Origin: Ascarosepion bandense | Lineage: Eukaryota; Mollusca; Cephalopoda; Sepiida; Sepiidae | Assembly (NCBI GenBank): GCA_037127315.1 | Contig: JBBBDQ010000308.1 | Location: 82,001 to 146,000 of the forward strand | Length of the DNA: 64,000 nt | Direction: 5' to 3' | Part shown: positions 1-10,065 of the stretch, one piece after another | Layout: each line of letters begins with the position of its first letter | Position numbering within the stretch: position 1 is the first letter of the stretch | Position numbers and translations under genes: made by a program | The notes under the pieces: generated by a model | Database searches by the model: none | What the model was told of the DNA's origin: nothing | Seen by the model: only the letters and a program-made list of their open reading frames with translations

Positions 1-1480
1 ACGAATACTTCACAAAATCAGAATAAGATGGCAAAAGAAGTACCAGTGTTGCCGTATATGAGGTTCCTCCTCAGGTTATCGGGGAGCATCTGGCTGTATA
101 ATTTTCACAGTTTGGCCAAATCTTGGATGCCTCCTGCGATGACCTGACCGAGGGATGGTCTTTCGAAATAATGATCGATTACCATTCCTTTCTGACCATC
201 CCCAACTGCCTTGACGTAGGGGGCCTGAGCTAGCCGGTGATCGTTTCCGTTCGCAAACCAAAATACTAGAGTTCTGGAAAGACTGGTCACCTCTTCTCCT
301 CCTCCTGCCCAGAGAAGAAGGCCTCTGGAAGCCAGGACCCAGTAGACCAAAATCCCCCTCTGGCCGCTTCTGTTGAATCCGTTTCGCCTCTAGTGGGCAT
401 GCCAATACTCAGGACCGGTGTGATAGTTCTTTCGGTTGGGAATAAAAAAGTTCCCTCACCCCTCTAAAAACCATCGCCAGCTGCTAGTGCAGTTTCGGAG
501 AAGGAAAAGAGGGAGTGGCTGGTTGTTGGCAGGGCCAGGGGGAACGTCAAGCAGCGGAACCTCGGTCCCTTGAGACCCTAAAGACTAAAGGCACTTACAG
601 CTTCACTCCCTCTATCAGCAAGAAGGGCGATGCCTCGGCCTGGTCGGCTCCTATACTGGAGGAAATGAAAAAGGAATTTGATCCCGGTTACGAAGGGATG
701 GAAAAAATTAGAAAATTAAAAAAAGAGCTTGAAAAACGTCCATCTCGCCCCTCGGCCTCTACCCCGCCCTCCCCTCAAAAGAAAAAGTCTGACAACAAAA
801 AGAAAATAAATTCATCTTAATCCACACCCCTAAAACCGTCCCCTCGTAATCGAGACCCCAGCCGGGTCATGAACTATTTCCGCATTTCATCCTGTCTCTC
901 TTCCTGTTCCTCTCCCCTGAAACAGATGCCCCCTCCAACAAAAAAGCAAAGAAGCCCATCATCAGAAGATAAAGAAGCCAGAAAAAAACTGCCAAATTGC
1001 CTTATAGGCAAGGGGAGGACGTCTGCCGCATTTCCCCGGCTCAGGCTGAGCGTGCAAAAATCTTTGGTAACCGGATAAAGGAACTGAAGGCGCTCTTAGC
1101 CATGAAAAAAATGTACTGGCAAAGATGTGAAAGTACCATCAAATTTTCCCAATGCCCAAAGGCTTTTAACGGTTATCCGCACTGGGCCGGGGGTGCGGCA
1201 TACTTGGGGCATGATCGAGGAGGCCTGTAAATCCATCACAATGACCCCACCCATGATCATTACCAAATCAGAAAGACTGTCCAATTTAGAAAAATTTTGT
1301 TCTGGAAGGGTCCCGGTTTTTGTTCACGCTCCCTCTATAGTGCTCTGAAACTAACCTTTCCCTGGGACATTGGTGGTCTCTCCTCTGACGGTACTATTAA
1401 GAATGAGATGGGCCATGGGTCAATGGGAGAGGCGGTCGGTGTCCTTTCCACTTCCATGTTCCATCCAGGACCCCAACCCT
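1..1480 (+). mobile_element. LINE-T (Tx1/L1-type) ORF1 remnant
   Basis: This is a decayed ORF1 of a non-LTR retrotransposon, the RNA-binding nucleocapsid-like protein. Frame-shifted pieces read FGQILDASCDDL, then SFEIMIDYHSF and IPNCLDVGG, which is the layout of the RRM-like part of Tx1/L1 ORF1. SGKTGHLFSSSCP follows near 275-310, a damaged CCHC zinc knuckle whose first cysteines are lost. A lysine-rich tail is open at 515-820. Several stops and frameshifts show it is dead. An endonuclease follows in the same direction, as expected for ORF2. The family call is by motif recall; another L1-group clade is possible. Confidence 0.55.
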
Positions 1481-1489
1481 AATCACGTA

Positions 1490-2165
1490 TTACAATGACA
1501 CTCTGAATGCCCGGGGGCTGAGGTCAGAGTCCCGGAGGGTGAGACTCACTCACGATCTCCAGCGCCTCGGTGTGGATGTTTGTTTTGTACAGGAAACCCG
1601 TTTTTTAGCTGGCAACTATGAGGTCCTATTTGACATGTTTTGATGGTCGTTCTAGAGTTGTTTCCTGGCTAGTGAGTAAGTTTTTGGGCATGATGTGTCT
1701 TCGTGGATCCAGCGGACAGGATTTGTGTGCTGGATATTACCATAAAGGAGAAGTCTTTTCGTCTCATTGGGGTTTATGCGCCCAATGACCATGCGGAGCG
1801 TCCTGCTTTGTTTCGGTAGCTCGAGTTGTTCTTAGGAACATCGAGGCGAGTAATCTTAGCGGGGGATTGGAATGCCGTCCTTGGCCCTGAGAAAGATCGT
1901 ATAGGACAAAGATCGGGTACTAACAACCCGGATGTGAAACCATTTCGGGATTTTATCGATGGGAATGCACTTGTCGATATGAACAACCCCGGGAAGTAGT
2001 GTGGACTTGGACTAAAAGGGGCAGCTCGGGTTCCGTGGTGTGTGCTAGCTACCTCGACCGGGTCCTAGTTAGGAGAGTCGACGTAGGGCTCTTAGGTTGT
2101 CCAAGTTTCCATTCGATAGTTTACACGGATCATAGGCTCGTCAGGGTTCAGTTGGCTGGATAATT
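1490..2165 (+). mobile_element. LINE-T ORF2 apurinic endonuclease (EEP) remnant
   Basis: This is the N-terminal part of LINE ORF2, the endonuclease that nicks target DNA. Conceptual reading gives TLNARGLRSESRR near 1500, VCFVQETRF near 1580, LIGVYAPNDH near 1770 and AGDWNAVLGPEKDR near 1860. These match the EEP motifs (N, E of QET, YAPN, GDWN). Stops interrupt the frame at several points. No reverse transcriptase follows; the element is cut off at about 2165, where unrelated LINE-D sequence begins. Confidence 0.7.
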
Positions 2166-2299
2166 TCAGTGAGGTTTTTAGGAAAATCACCCCTGTCCTA
2201 ATACTTTTGCACAGTAATGTATTTATATCACGGGCTGTGAAGTGCATCAGGATTTTAGAGATGTCAATATATAGATTGGGAACCACTACGTCTAGATTT

Positions 2300-2420
2300 T
2301 CCTTTAGAAAGTCTAAAGAATAATCATCAATATTATTGGTCATGATCTGGCATTTCGGCTTCAATCACTTTCTTACCGACATTACGTAGTTTCGCTTTTA
2401 CGCATCAATAAATATTTTCG
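2300..2420 (+). mobile_element. LINE-D internal fragment
   Basis: This short piece, around AATATTATTGGTC and then FQSLS-type coding, is shared with 18640-18800. There the reading SLSNRRKVSFLWLFYKY resembles the conserved LSHRRxVASLCLFYKYFHG block of CR1/Jockey-superfamily LINEs. The copy here is too decayed to stand alone. Confidence 0.4.
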
Positions 2421-2492
2421 CGGTAATTGTTCTGTTGTGTCTTCTTCTTTCGTACTTCAAATTCACAAATTTAAGCACATTACCAGGTTATT

Positions 2493-2802
2493 AGCGTTCT
2501 GGTGCAGTGAATATCGGCTCGGACGAGAAATCGGGAAGCCGAGTTCGAATTCCGGTTGAATTCCTTGCATTCTCTTACGCACAAATACCTTTGAGAAAGG
2601 TATTAATCCGTCTTATAACTCTAGTTATGGGTTAAATAATAAGACTGATTAGGCTCTATAGACTTGGCTGGCAACCAGTCTACCGCAGAAAGTAATGGCA
2701 ACCTACTGCGGGATAATCTTCTGTCCAGTCAGACATGTCACTTTCAAGACATGATCGCCCAAGCGTGTATCGCGTATGACACTTAATTCATTGACTGACT
2801 AC
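2493..2802 (+). mobile_element. SINE-A, near full-length
   Basis: The tRNA-derived head has box A (GGTGCAGTGAATATCGG) and box B (GAGTTCGAATTCC). A body with TATGGGTTAAATAA follows, then the conserved core (CAACCAGTCTACCGCAGAAAG, a GCAACC block, a hairpin around CATGTCACTTTCAAGACATG) and a CTGA-repeat tail. Pol III transcription from the internal boxes is expected. Roughly fifteen copies of this family lie in the window. Confidence 0.85.
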
Positions 2803-2809
2803 TAATTTC

Positions 2810-3060
2810 ACTGTTGAAATGGCGAGTTGCAACCGTAAGTTTTATACTAATAATTTCTTCATTCACACCTCTCGCTTATGAAACTTTTTTCAGCTTCCTG
2901 GTTTTCTTTCAACTCCGATCTTAAAACGCAATGTCAATCATCATCTTCTGTCTTGTTCAAATCTTACTCTTTTATTGTCCTCTCTGGATATTTCTTCCCC
3001 ATTAACCTGAGTGTCTTAGTGATTTTATCGCCTTGCTTGGGATGAAATTATTTTTTAAAT
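2810..3060 (+). mobile_element. LINE-D 3' end
   Basis: Contains the LINE-D C-terminal block (TTCTTC...CGCTTATGAAAC...TTCAACTCCGATCTTAAAACGC) and ends in TATCGCCTTGCTTGGGATGAAAT. This end resembles the 3' terminus of LINE-C and recurs at 22060, 47440, 48410 and 63930. It is 5'-truncated and non-coding now. Confidence 0.5.
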
Positions 3061-3065
3061 GTTGT

Positions 3066-3170
3066 AAACTGCGGGATAATCTCTTGTCCAGTCAGTCATG
3101 TCTCTTTCAAGACATGATCGTCCAAAGCGTGTATCACGTATGGCACATAACAGACTGACTGACTGTGAGA
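3066..3170 (+). mobile_element. SINE-A, 5'-truncated core
   Basis: Only the 3' half of SINE-A is present: ACTGCGGGATAATC, the CATGTCTCTTTCAAGACATG hairpin, the GTGTATCACGTATGGCAC block, and a tail of three CTGA-type units. Loss of the head is typical of incomplete reverse transcription. Confidence 0.8.
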
Positions 3171-3594
3171 AAAAATCAACATTATGCCTGCATTCATCTT
3201 CCCACATAGCCCCGGACTCAACACGGTGGCCTAAATTAAGTAACTGGATGAGGTAGTGCTGTCCTGTGTCAAGATGGTGGCTGCTGAAAGACGTTATGTC
3301 TGACAACAGGTCTCTGCACCAGGCCCCACAAAGAGGTGAACCCAGTCATGGCTGTTAGACAATTTCTCTGACCACATCAGTCCTTACACCAGGCCACATA
3401 ACTCCCCAGACTGCAACCTTCTTGATTATCATGTGTCGGGTGCAGTTGAGCAAGAGAACAACAAAACTCCTTGTAATATCAAAGATGAACTGAAGACAAG
3501 GATTATGTCAGTATTCACCAAGTTAAACAAGGAGATTCGTCAGTATTTCAAGATATTTTTGAGTAATTTTGGTAAATGTATTTGTTATTAGGGT
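3171..3594. other. No recognised feature
   Basis: Unique-looking sequence with short open frames and no codon signal or repeat match inside the window. It ends in a T-rich run that is the reversed poly(A) of the neighbouring LINE-C 3' end. Confidence 0.4.
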
Positions 3595-4545
3595 TTTTTT
3601 TTGGTTTTTTTTAATCATATCACCCCGAGCAAGGCGGTAACACCACTGATGTGGTGCAGGGGGCTACGTAAGAGCGAAAAGATTGGAAAAGAGAAAACCG
3701 GAAACCACATCCTAAACAGGGAACAAGGGATGAGCCTGTTCAATAAACGTGGGTGGAGTGTGAACCGGGCGATAGTTCAGTCTATCTACTCCAATTGAAA
3801 AAAAATGAAAAGGAGTGAAAAGATTGGAAAAGAGAAAACCGGAAACCACATCCTAAACAGGGAACAAGGGATGAGCCTCTTCACCTGTTCAATAGACGTG
3901 GGTGGAGTGTTAACCGGGCGATAGTTTAGTCTATCTACTCCAATTGAAAAAAAATGAAAAGGAGCGAAAAGATTGGAAAAGAGAAAGCCGGAAACCACAT
4001 CCTAAACAGGGAACAAGGGATGAGCCTCTTCACCTGTCCAATAGACGTGGGTGGAGTGTGAACCGGGCGATAGTTTAGTCTATCTACTCCAATTGAAAAA
4101 AAATGAAAAGGAGTGAAAAGATTGGAAAAGAGAAAACCGGAAACCACATCCTAAACAGGGAACAAGGGATGAGCCTCTACATCTGTTCAATAGACGTGGG
4201 TGGAGTGTGAACCGGGCGATAGTTTAATCTATCTACTCCAATTGAAAAAAATAAAAAAGAAAGGAGTGAAAAAATTGGAAAAGAGAAAGCCGGAAACTAC
4301 ATCCTAAACAGGGAACAAGAGATGAGCCTCTTAACCTGTTCAATAGACGTGGGTGGAGTGTGAACCGGGCGATAGTTCAGTCTATCTACTCCAATTGAAA
4401 AAAAAATAAACAAAAAAGAAAAGTGAAAAGACTGGAAAAGAGAAAACCGGAAGCCACATCCTAAACAGGGAACAAGGGAGAGCCTCTTAACCTGTTCAAT
4501 AGACGTGGGTGGAGTGTGAACCGGGCGATAGTTTTGTCTAAAAAA
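3595..4545 (-). repeat. LINE-C 3' terminus joined to six 149-bp tandem units
   Basis: On the minus strand the order is six tandem units, then the LINE-C 3' end (GCACATCAGTGG-type block, then GGGGTGATATGATTAAAAA). Successive GGAG starts at 3812, 3961 and 4110 give an exact 149-bp period; later units drift to about 153 bp through A-run length. Each unit contains the block GTAGATAGACTAAACTATCG and a box-B-like GGTTCACACTCC. Matching units, again next to a LINE-C 3' end, occur at 9672-9993 and 57715-58340. The open frames reading GVDRLNYRPVHTPP are translations of the unit and are unlikely to be protein. Confidence 0.8.
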
Positions 4546-5489
4546 ATTTTACAAAAATAATGGTTGCTCGAAGTGTTATATTTTGAACAACCATTTTAAC
4601 ACAGTATCCACGCTATAAATGAGATGAATTTTGCTATACATAATAATTAATGTGCGCTTTTAATAATTTTTAACTTATTTTCAGACAGAAATATTCTTGA
4701 TGCATCATCAACTGCTTGAAAAATACTGTGACAAATAACTGTCAGTTGTTGTATGGTCTCACATAAAGTGACGATGGATCGATTATCACATGATCGCCCG
4801 ATATATCCTTGTGCCAGACTTGAGAAAAATATACAAACACTGGTATGCATGCGTAAATTCCAGAATGGGTGATTTACAAATAGATCGCTCGCTAGATAGC
4901 CGAATTCGTAAGCGCTTGGCTAAAGTTTTCTGTAGGCGAGTAAATGGCGTATAAGGATGAGTCGAGTATTTTAAATTCGGGTAGTGTTATGACTAGAGGA
5001 GGTTTTTTTCTTTTTAGTTTCTTACGTTTATTTATTTATTTATTTTATTTATGTATTTATTTATTTATTTTTTAAATTAAATAAAATAGATAAGAGGCAG
5101 GCAGGGAATAGACGCACAACTTGTTATACGCTTCAGTGACCAGAGATAAGATATTCCGATGGGTGGGGCCGGGGTAATTCTCAAACACGTCAGTGAGAAA
5201 ATTTTGGCGGGAGACGCAGAAACGTTTGCTCGGGGAGGATAAACGGGTGGCAACAAACAACACTGGTGGATGAAGCGAAGTGGAGGGGAGAAAACTAAAA
5301 AGCAAAAAAAATAAAACTAACAAAACAAAATAAAACAGTCTGCAACCCCCCCCCCCAACTAAACAGTAATGGCTGCCTGTTCACAGCCAAGTAAATGATG
5401 CTAATGATCGTATTAAAATTCGACATTGGCGCCAACCAGCAAACAGGAATTCTTACCTACACTTACGCTCAAATAAAAGATGATATATG
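4546..5489. other. No gene; (TTTA)n tract
   Basis: A (TTTA)n-type tract lies near 5025-5085 and a C-run at 5346-5355. The rest matches nothing else I can see in the window. Confidence 0.4.
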
Positions 5490-5905
5490 CATTCATCACT
5501 TCTTCTATGTACCGTGTCCCTTCAGGACGTAGCCTTTCCCCTTCCCTCATTCTTTTGTAGCTTTTCTCGTGTCGTTTCTCCCAAACCCTGTTCTGCCATT
5601 CACTTGTTTAAGCTCAAAATCACGACACGCGTTACTTTGCCGTATTTCTCTTCTCTTCAATTTGTACTGTGTGTATCAGATTCTCCAAGCCCTCCTTCCT
5701 CACTACTTGTCCCAGAAAATTTCAGTTATTTTTTCCTGATGTTGAGCATAAATTTCCTTTTCGTTTCTATCCTCTCCAAAAACCCATCGTTGATCATATG
5801 TTTTGTCCATGGTATCCTCAGCATCCTTCTGCAGAACCACATTTCGGTTGCTTCAATTCTCTCCTCCATCCAGCATTCAAAATCAGTCTGCCCTAGTGTT
5901 GATGG
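5490..5905 (-). mobile_element. RTE 3' fragment
   Basis: The minus strand carries the C-terminal RT region and 3' end of the RTE family, ending in the conserved ACGTCCTGAAGGGACAC block (reverse complement at 5515-5530). The 205-residue plus-strand frame here is antisense to the retroelement and is not a gene. Confidence 0.7.
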
Positions 5906-5943
5906 AGATTTTGACTTTGTGAATTTTTATCTTCACGTGCTGT

Positions 5944-6455
5944 GTCAGGACGTAGACGATCATGGCCTTCCACATCTTCCTATTCCTAGTGGCTTTGAAC
6001 ACACTTTCTCCTGTTACCCCACCCAAACCCCGTTCTGCCATCCACTTGCTCAAGTTCCTCAAGTATGTTACACGTTTCTTTTCCCTGTCTCGCTTTCTCT
6101 CTAGCTGACCTGTGAGTATCAGATTCTCCAAGCTTTTCCTCCTCATTACATGCCCGAAGAACTTTAGCTGTCTTTTCCTGGTGTTAAGTATTAGTTTCCT
6201 TTTCGTTTCTATCCTCTATCCAAAAACTCATCGTTGCTCACATGTTGGGTCAATGGTATCCTCCGCATACATTTCGGTTGCTTCAATTCTCTCCTTCATC
6301 TTAGAGGAGACTATCCAACATTCACTGCCATATTGAAGGAAAAACATCACCTAACAATTCAGTACTCTCTTAGCTGTTTCTAACAAAAATTTCCTGTCTC
6401 TCTCCTTATCTTTTGGCGTGTGTCCTTTGTCAGGCCAATTCACCTTGTCACTACA
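5944..6455 (-). mobile_element. RTE 3' fragment, second copy
   Basis: A second minus-strand RTE end starts at the reversed ACGTCCTGA block (5947-5960) and runs back through the LENLILTGQ and FLGHVM-type segments. It lies in tandem with the copy at 5490-5905, so two insertions or a duplication happened here. Confidence 0.7.
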
Positions 6456-6694
6456 GGTACCAAAGATTTAACAGAGGGAGAAGAAAAAGACACCGAAATC
6501 AGAATGCGCATTTGAGTAGCGATATCTGTTTTCCAAAAGCTAAGCAAAGTATTAAAAAACAGGAAAATTTCGCTAGAAACAAAAAAAAAAAATGAGTAAT
6601 GAACTCCCAGGTAATATCGGTTTAAAAGAACTGATATTACCTAAGAGTTCAGTACTCAGTACAATGACAAAGAATGCTAGACAGTCTTCCCAAA

Positions 6695-7235
6695 TAGACA
6701 TCAGAGAGCAGAAATGTGGTTCTGCAGAAGGATGTTGAGCATACCGAACATTTGAGCAACGATGAATTTTAAAAGTATATGAAGACAAAAAAGGATACTC
6801 ATACTTAATAACAAAAAGAGACAGTTGAAACTTTTTGAGTACGTAATGATGAAAATGTGCCTTGTGGTGCAGTGGATATCTGCTCGGAACGAGAAATCAG
6901 AGAACCGAGTTCGAATTCCAGTTGAATTCATTGCATTCACTTACACACAAATACCACTGGAAAAAGTATTAATCCATCTCTTTCCTCCAGCTATGGGTCA
7001 AATAACAGAACAGATTGGGTTCTATAGCCATAGTTGGCAACCAGTATACCGCAGAAAGTAATGGCAACCTACTGCGGGGAAAAAATCTTCTGCCCAGTCA
7101 GTCATGTCCCTTTCGGGACATGATCGCCAAAGAGTGTATCACGTATGGCACTTAACTGACTAAATGATGAAAAAAAGCAAGGAAAATTTGATACTCACAG
7201 ATCAGATTGAAAGCGAAAATGTCGGGGGAAAGTAG
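6695..7235 (+). mobile_element. RTE fragment split by a SINE-A
   Basis: Plus-strand RTE coding reads as a degenerate EMWFCRRML block near 6710 and a RKRQL-like block near 6815. It is interrupted at 6856 and resumes at 7163 with ENLILTDQIE. The interruption is a complete SINE-A flanked by an 11-bp direct repeat, so the RTE was present first. Confidence 0.75.
6856..7162 (+). mobile_element. SINE-A, complete monomer with 11-bp target-site duplication
   Basis: This is the reference monomer, 307 bp. It is flanked by AATGATGAAAA at 6845-6855 and 7163-7173. Box A is GTGGTGCAGTGGATATC and box B is GAGTTCGAATTCC. The core and the CATGTCCCTTTCGGGACATG hairpin are present, and the tail ends in CTGACTAA. 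The host sequence is RTE coding DNA, which gives an independent check of both boundaries. Confidence 0.9.
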
Positions 7236-7639
7236 CACATATGATCTACGTACATGCTTACCTGGCATTAACCCTAAGCCTAGCTGGAACCTAATCATAA
7301 CCCTACCTGGCGCCTAAACCTACCTGGCACTTGCCGGGTAGAAATCAGCATCTATCAGTTGCAACTCCATCTTCGGGTAGAACACGACTCAGTTGTGTCT
7401 ATGTGCGAGAACAGATACGCTTCTGAAAAAATAAAATATTGAGAAATTTCTGGTCCAGCATTACCCCATTTCACCAAAGGAGTGGATTAGTGGTCGCCAC
7501 CGAGGGCAGCGCAACCGTTGGCCCGGGCCAGAGAGTATGCGCTCGGCTTCCCCACAATAAACTCGACCTTAAGTCACATCACTTCTCGGGAGACGATGCA
7601 AATATCCATGACCTACATAGAGAGCTTGTGTAAAAAGTT
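7236..7639. other. No gene; short degenerate CCTACCTGGC repeats
   Basis: At 7255-7340 the blocks CTACCTGGC, CCTAAGCCTAGCTGG and CCTACCTGGCAC repeat loosely. Nothing else is recognised. Confidence 0.35.
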
Positions 7640-8050
7640 GGTAGATTAGGAATTAGAAGAGATAGCGAAAGGAACAAATTTACTAAGACATTTCTTTTTT
7701 CACTTTGTTTTACAGCGATATTCACCCTAATGAATGCTAACGCTAGAAAATGTTCGATAACAACCCTGAGATAGAGAATTACAGAGTAGGAGGCACAATT
7801 TATGGAGACATGAGGAAAAGATCGTAATAGCTCCTAACTAGCAGTATAGCCCGGCGTTGCTTGGATGTAATGAAAGCTTTAAAACTAATCCATGGTTCTG
7901 GAGCTCAGACTCTTTGGACGTTGGCACGAAATACTAAAAAGCAATAGTTGTTTCCAGTTAAAGCAAAACCGTAGACTGAAAGAAAAATGAATGGATGTAA
8001 GTCAAATTTTGATTTCCTGGTATCGATATCAAATAATATTTTTCGTCGTA

Positions 8051-8330
8051 AACTGAATTTTGAAGGCTAAATAAGTCCTCTGAGTAAATGGTATCATGGC
8101 TGAGACTAAGAACTACAATTATACCTACTTAGAGCCAAACCCGAAGCAAAAACTAAAATAAAAGGGCTGAAAAATACAGACATACAGGCAAACTGAATTT
8201 TGAAGGCTAAATAAGTCCTCTGAGTAAATGGTATCATGGCTGAGACTAAGAACTACAATTATACCTACTTAGAGCCAAACCCGAAGCAAAAACTAAAATA
8301 AAAGGGCTGAAAAATACAGACATACAGGCA
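8051..8330 (+). repeat. Perfect 140-bp tandem duplication inside Element X
   Basis: The segment starting AACTGAATTTTGAAGGCTAA at 8051 is repeated from 8191 with no difference that I can see. Other Element X copies carry it once, so the duplication arose in this copy. Confidence 0.85.
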
Positions 8331-8361
8331 AATAAACAGACACACACACAAACATCTTGCC

Positions 8362-8363
<2 letters not shown>

Positions 8364-8417
<54 letters not shown>
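8364..8417. repeat. (TA)n microsatellite of Element X
   Basis: About 27 TA units, directly followed by TATCGATTTTCTGCAC, the same junction as at 30211, 40828 and 46722. Confidence 0.95.
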
Positions 8418-8420
<3 letters not shown>

Positions 8421-9671
8421 CGATTTTCTGCACTGTTGTAAGAACTGCAACCTTGAAACTTCTGAATATCGTTTTTTATGTCTTTGTCTATGAGTGTATC
8501 AAATTTGATTAAAATCGGACCACTCCCTCTATAACCCGATTTTTTCGATTATCGATTTTCAGTATTTATCGGGGGTGCCTCGACACAAAACCTAGCTAAG
8601 AACACTCGCAGACGCTTATAGTACTACTGTGTAAATTTTCAAGAAAATCGGTTCTGCCATTTCGGAAGCTATAGGTAACGGGCACACACACACACAGACA
8701 CACAAAGTTCCATTTATAAATAAGTTTCGATAGAACATCTGTTCGTATTTTATTTTTTTACTTTGTTTTACAGTGATGTTTATTCTATAAAATGTTCACC
8801 CTATAAACGGTCCGATAACTACTTGAGGCAGGGAATTGCAGAGTAGGAGGTACGGTTTATGGGGATATGAGGAAGAGATCATAGTAGTTCCTAATCATCT
8901 GTTTATTTGGGAGGGATTTTTTTTTTGTTTTTTTTATTTTATTTTATTTTTTTACGGAGATGTTAACTCTATAAAATGTTCACCCTATAAAATGTTCACC
9001 CTATAAAATGTTCACCCTATAAAAGGTCTTATAACCACTTGAGACAGATGATTACAGTTTAGGGGGCTTGCTTTATGGGTATTTGAGGAAAAGATGATAA
9101 TAGTTCCTAATCAACTATTTTTTTTTGTTTTTGTTGCTTTTTTGTGTTTTTTTTTTTTTTACAATATTTTATAGTGATGTTTACCCTATAAAATGTTCAC
9201 CTTATAAATTTTTACCCTATAAAAGGTCTTATAACCACTTGAGGCAGAGGATTACAGAGTAGGAGGCACTGTTTATGGGGATATAAGGAAAAGATCATAA
9301 TAGATCCTAACCATCTGTTCGCTTTTGTTGTTGTTGTTGTTCTGCTTTTTTGCTTATTTTATTTTATTTATTTATTTATTTTGCTCCGATAGAAAGAAAC
9401 GATTTGCTTTCTGTGTTCCTCCTTTGATTATCGACTCGCTCGCAATCCATTTCAAATTAATCCCAGATCTTTTCCAGAAAATTGTTCCAAAATGTTAGCA
9501 CTGACTTGTAAGTGTTTATTTATTTTTCATAGGGGCAACGTCTCAAGTTTCCGTTACTCTGTCGTTATTTCCATGGTTAATTTTCTGAGGTGTTACGTTC
9601 CATAATTGCACCAGTTCAAACCTTCACTCTAAGACCCTAACCCTTTCCGTATATTAATATGAATCCTCACA

Positions 9672-9993
9672 CCTAGATAGACTAAACTATCGCCCGGTTC
9701 ACACTCCACCCACGTCTATTGAACAGATGTAGAGGCTCATCCCTTGTTCCCTGTTTAGAATGTGGTTTCCGGCTTTCTCTTTTCCAATCTTTTCACTTTT
9801 CTTTTTTTTCAATTGGAGTAGATAGACTAAACTATCGCCCGGTTCACATTCCACCCACGTCTATTGAACAGGTGAAGAGGCTCATCTCTTGTTCCCTGTT
9901 TAGGATGTGATTTCCGGCTTTCTCTCCTCTAATTTTTTCACTCTTACGTAGCCCCCGGCACATCATTGCTCGGGGTGATATGATTAAAAAAAA
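9672..9993 (+). repeat. LINE-C 3' terminus with two 149-bp-type units
   Basis: Two tandem units (ATAGACTAAACTATCGCCC near 9676 and 9824) are followed by TTACGTAGCCCCCGGCAC and GGGGTGATATGATTAAAAA. Same arrangement as at 3595-4545 and 57715-58340, in plus orientation. Confidence 0.8.
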
Positions 9994-10065
9994 ATCCCGT
10001 CCTATTCAATGGGTAAGAAACAAAACAAGATATCGTGCATTGTATTTGTAGGGATAAAGTGTCTA

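Larger units (their letters stand above)
7837..8730 (+). mobile_element. Element X, longest copy
   Basis: Starts ACTAGCAGTATAGCCCGGCG and ends AAGTTCCATTTATAAATAAG. Between lie a conserved body (CCATGGTTCTGGAGCTCAGAC, AACTGAATTTTGAAGGC), an internal (TA)n tract and a short (CA)n tract near the 3' end. Both microsatellites recur at the same places in copies at 29781, 40411 and 46533. No open frame is seen, so it is non-autonomous or not protein-coding. I cannot assign its class. Confidence 0.75.
7640..9420. repeat. Tandem array of four ~165-200 bp units, split by Element X
   Basis: Each unit has TTTACTTTGTTTTACAGTGATG, then ACCCTATAAAATGTTCACC, then CAGAGTAGGAGGCAC, then TATGGGGATATGAGGAA and TAGTTCCTAA..CATCTGTT. 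Units begin near 7695, 8755, 8940 and 9160. Element X sits at the 3' end of the first unit. The intact junctions in the other units (CCTAATCATCTG, CCTAACCATCTG) show the empty site. Confidence 0.75.

Noticed and set aside
5487..6104. 205-codon plus-strand frame
   Set aside because: It is antisense to two RTE 3' fragments and has no homology that I recognise.
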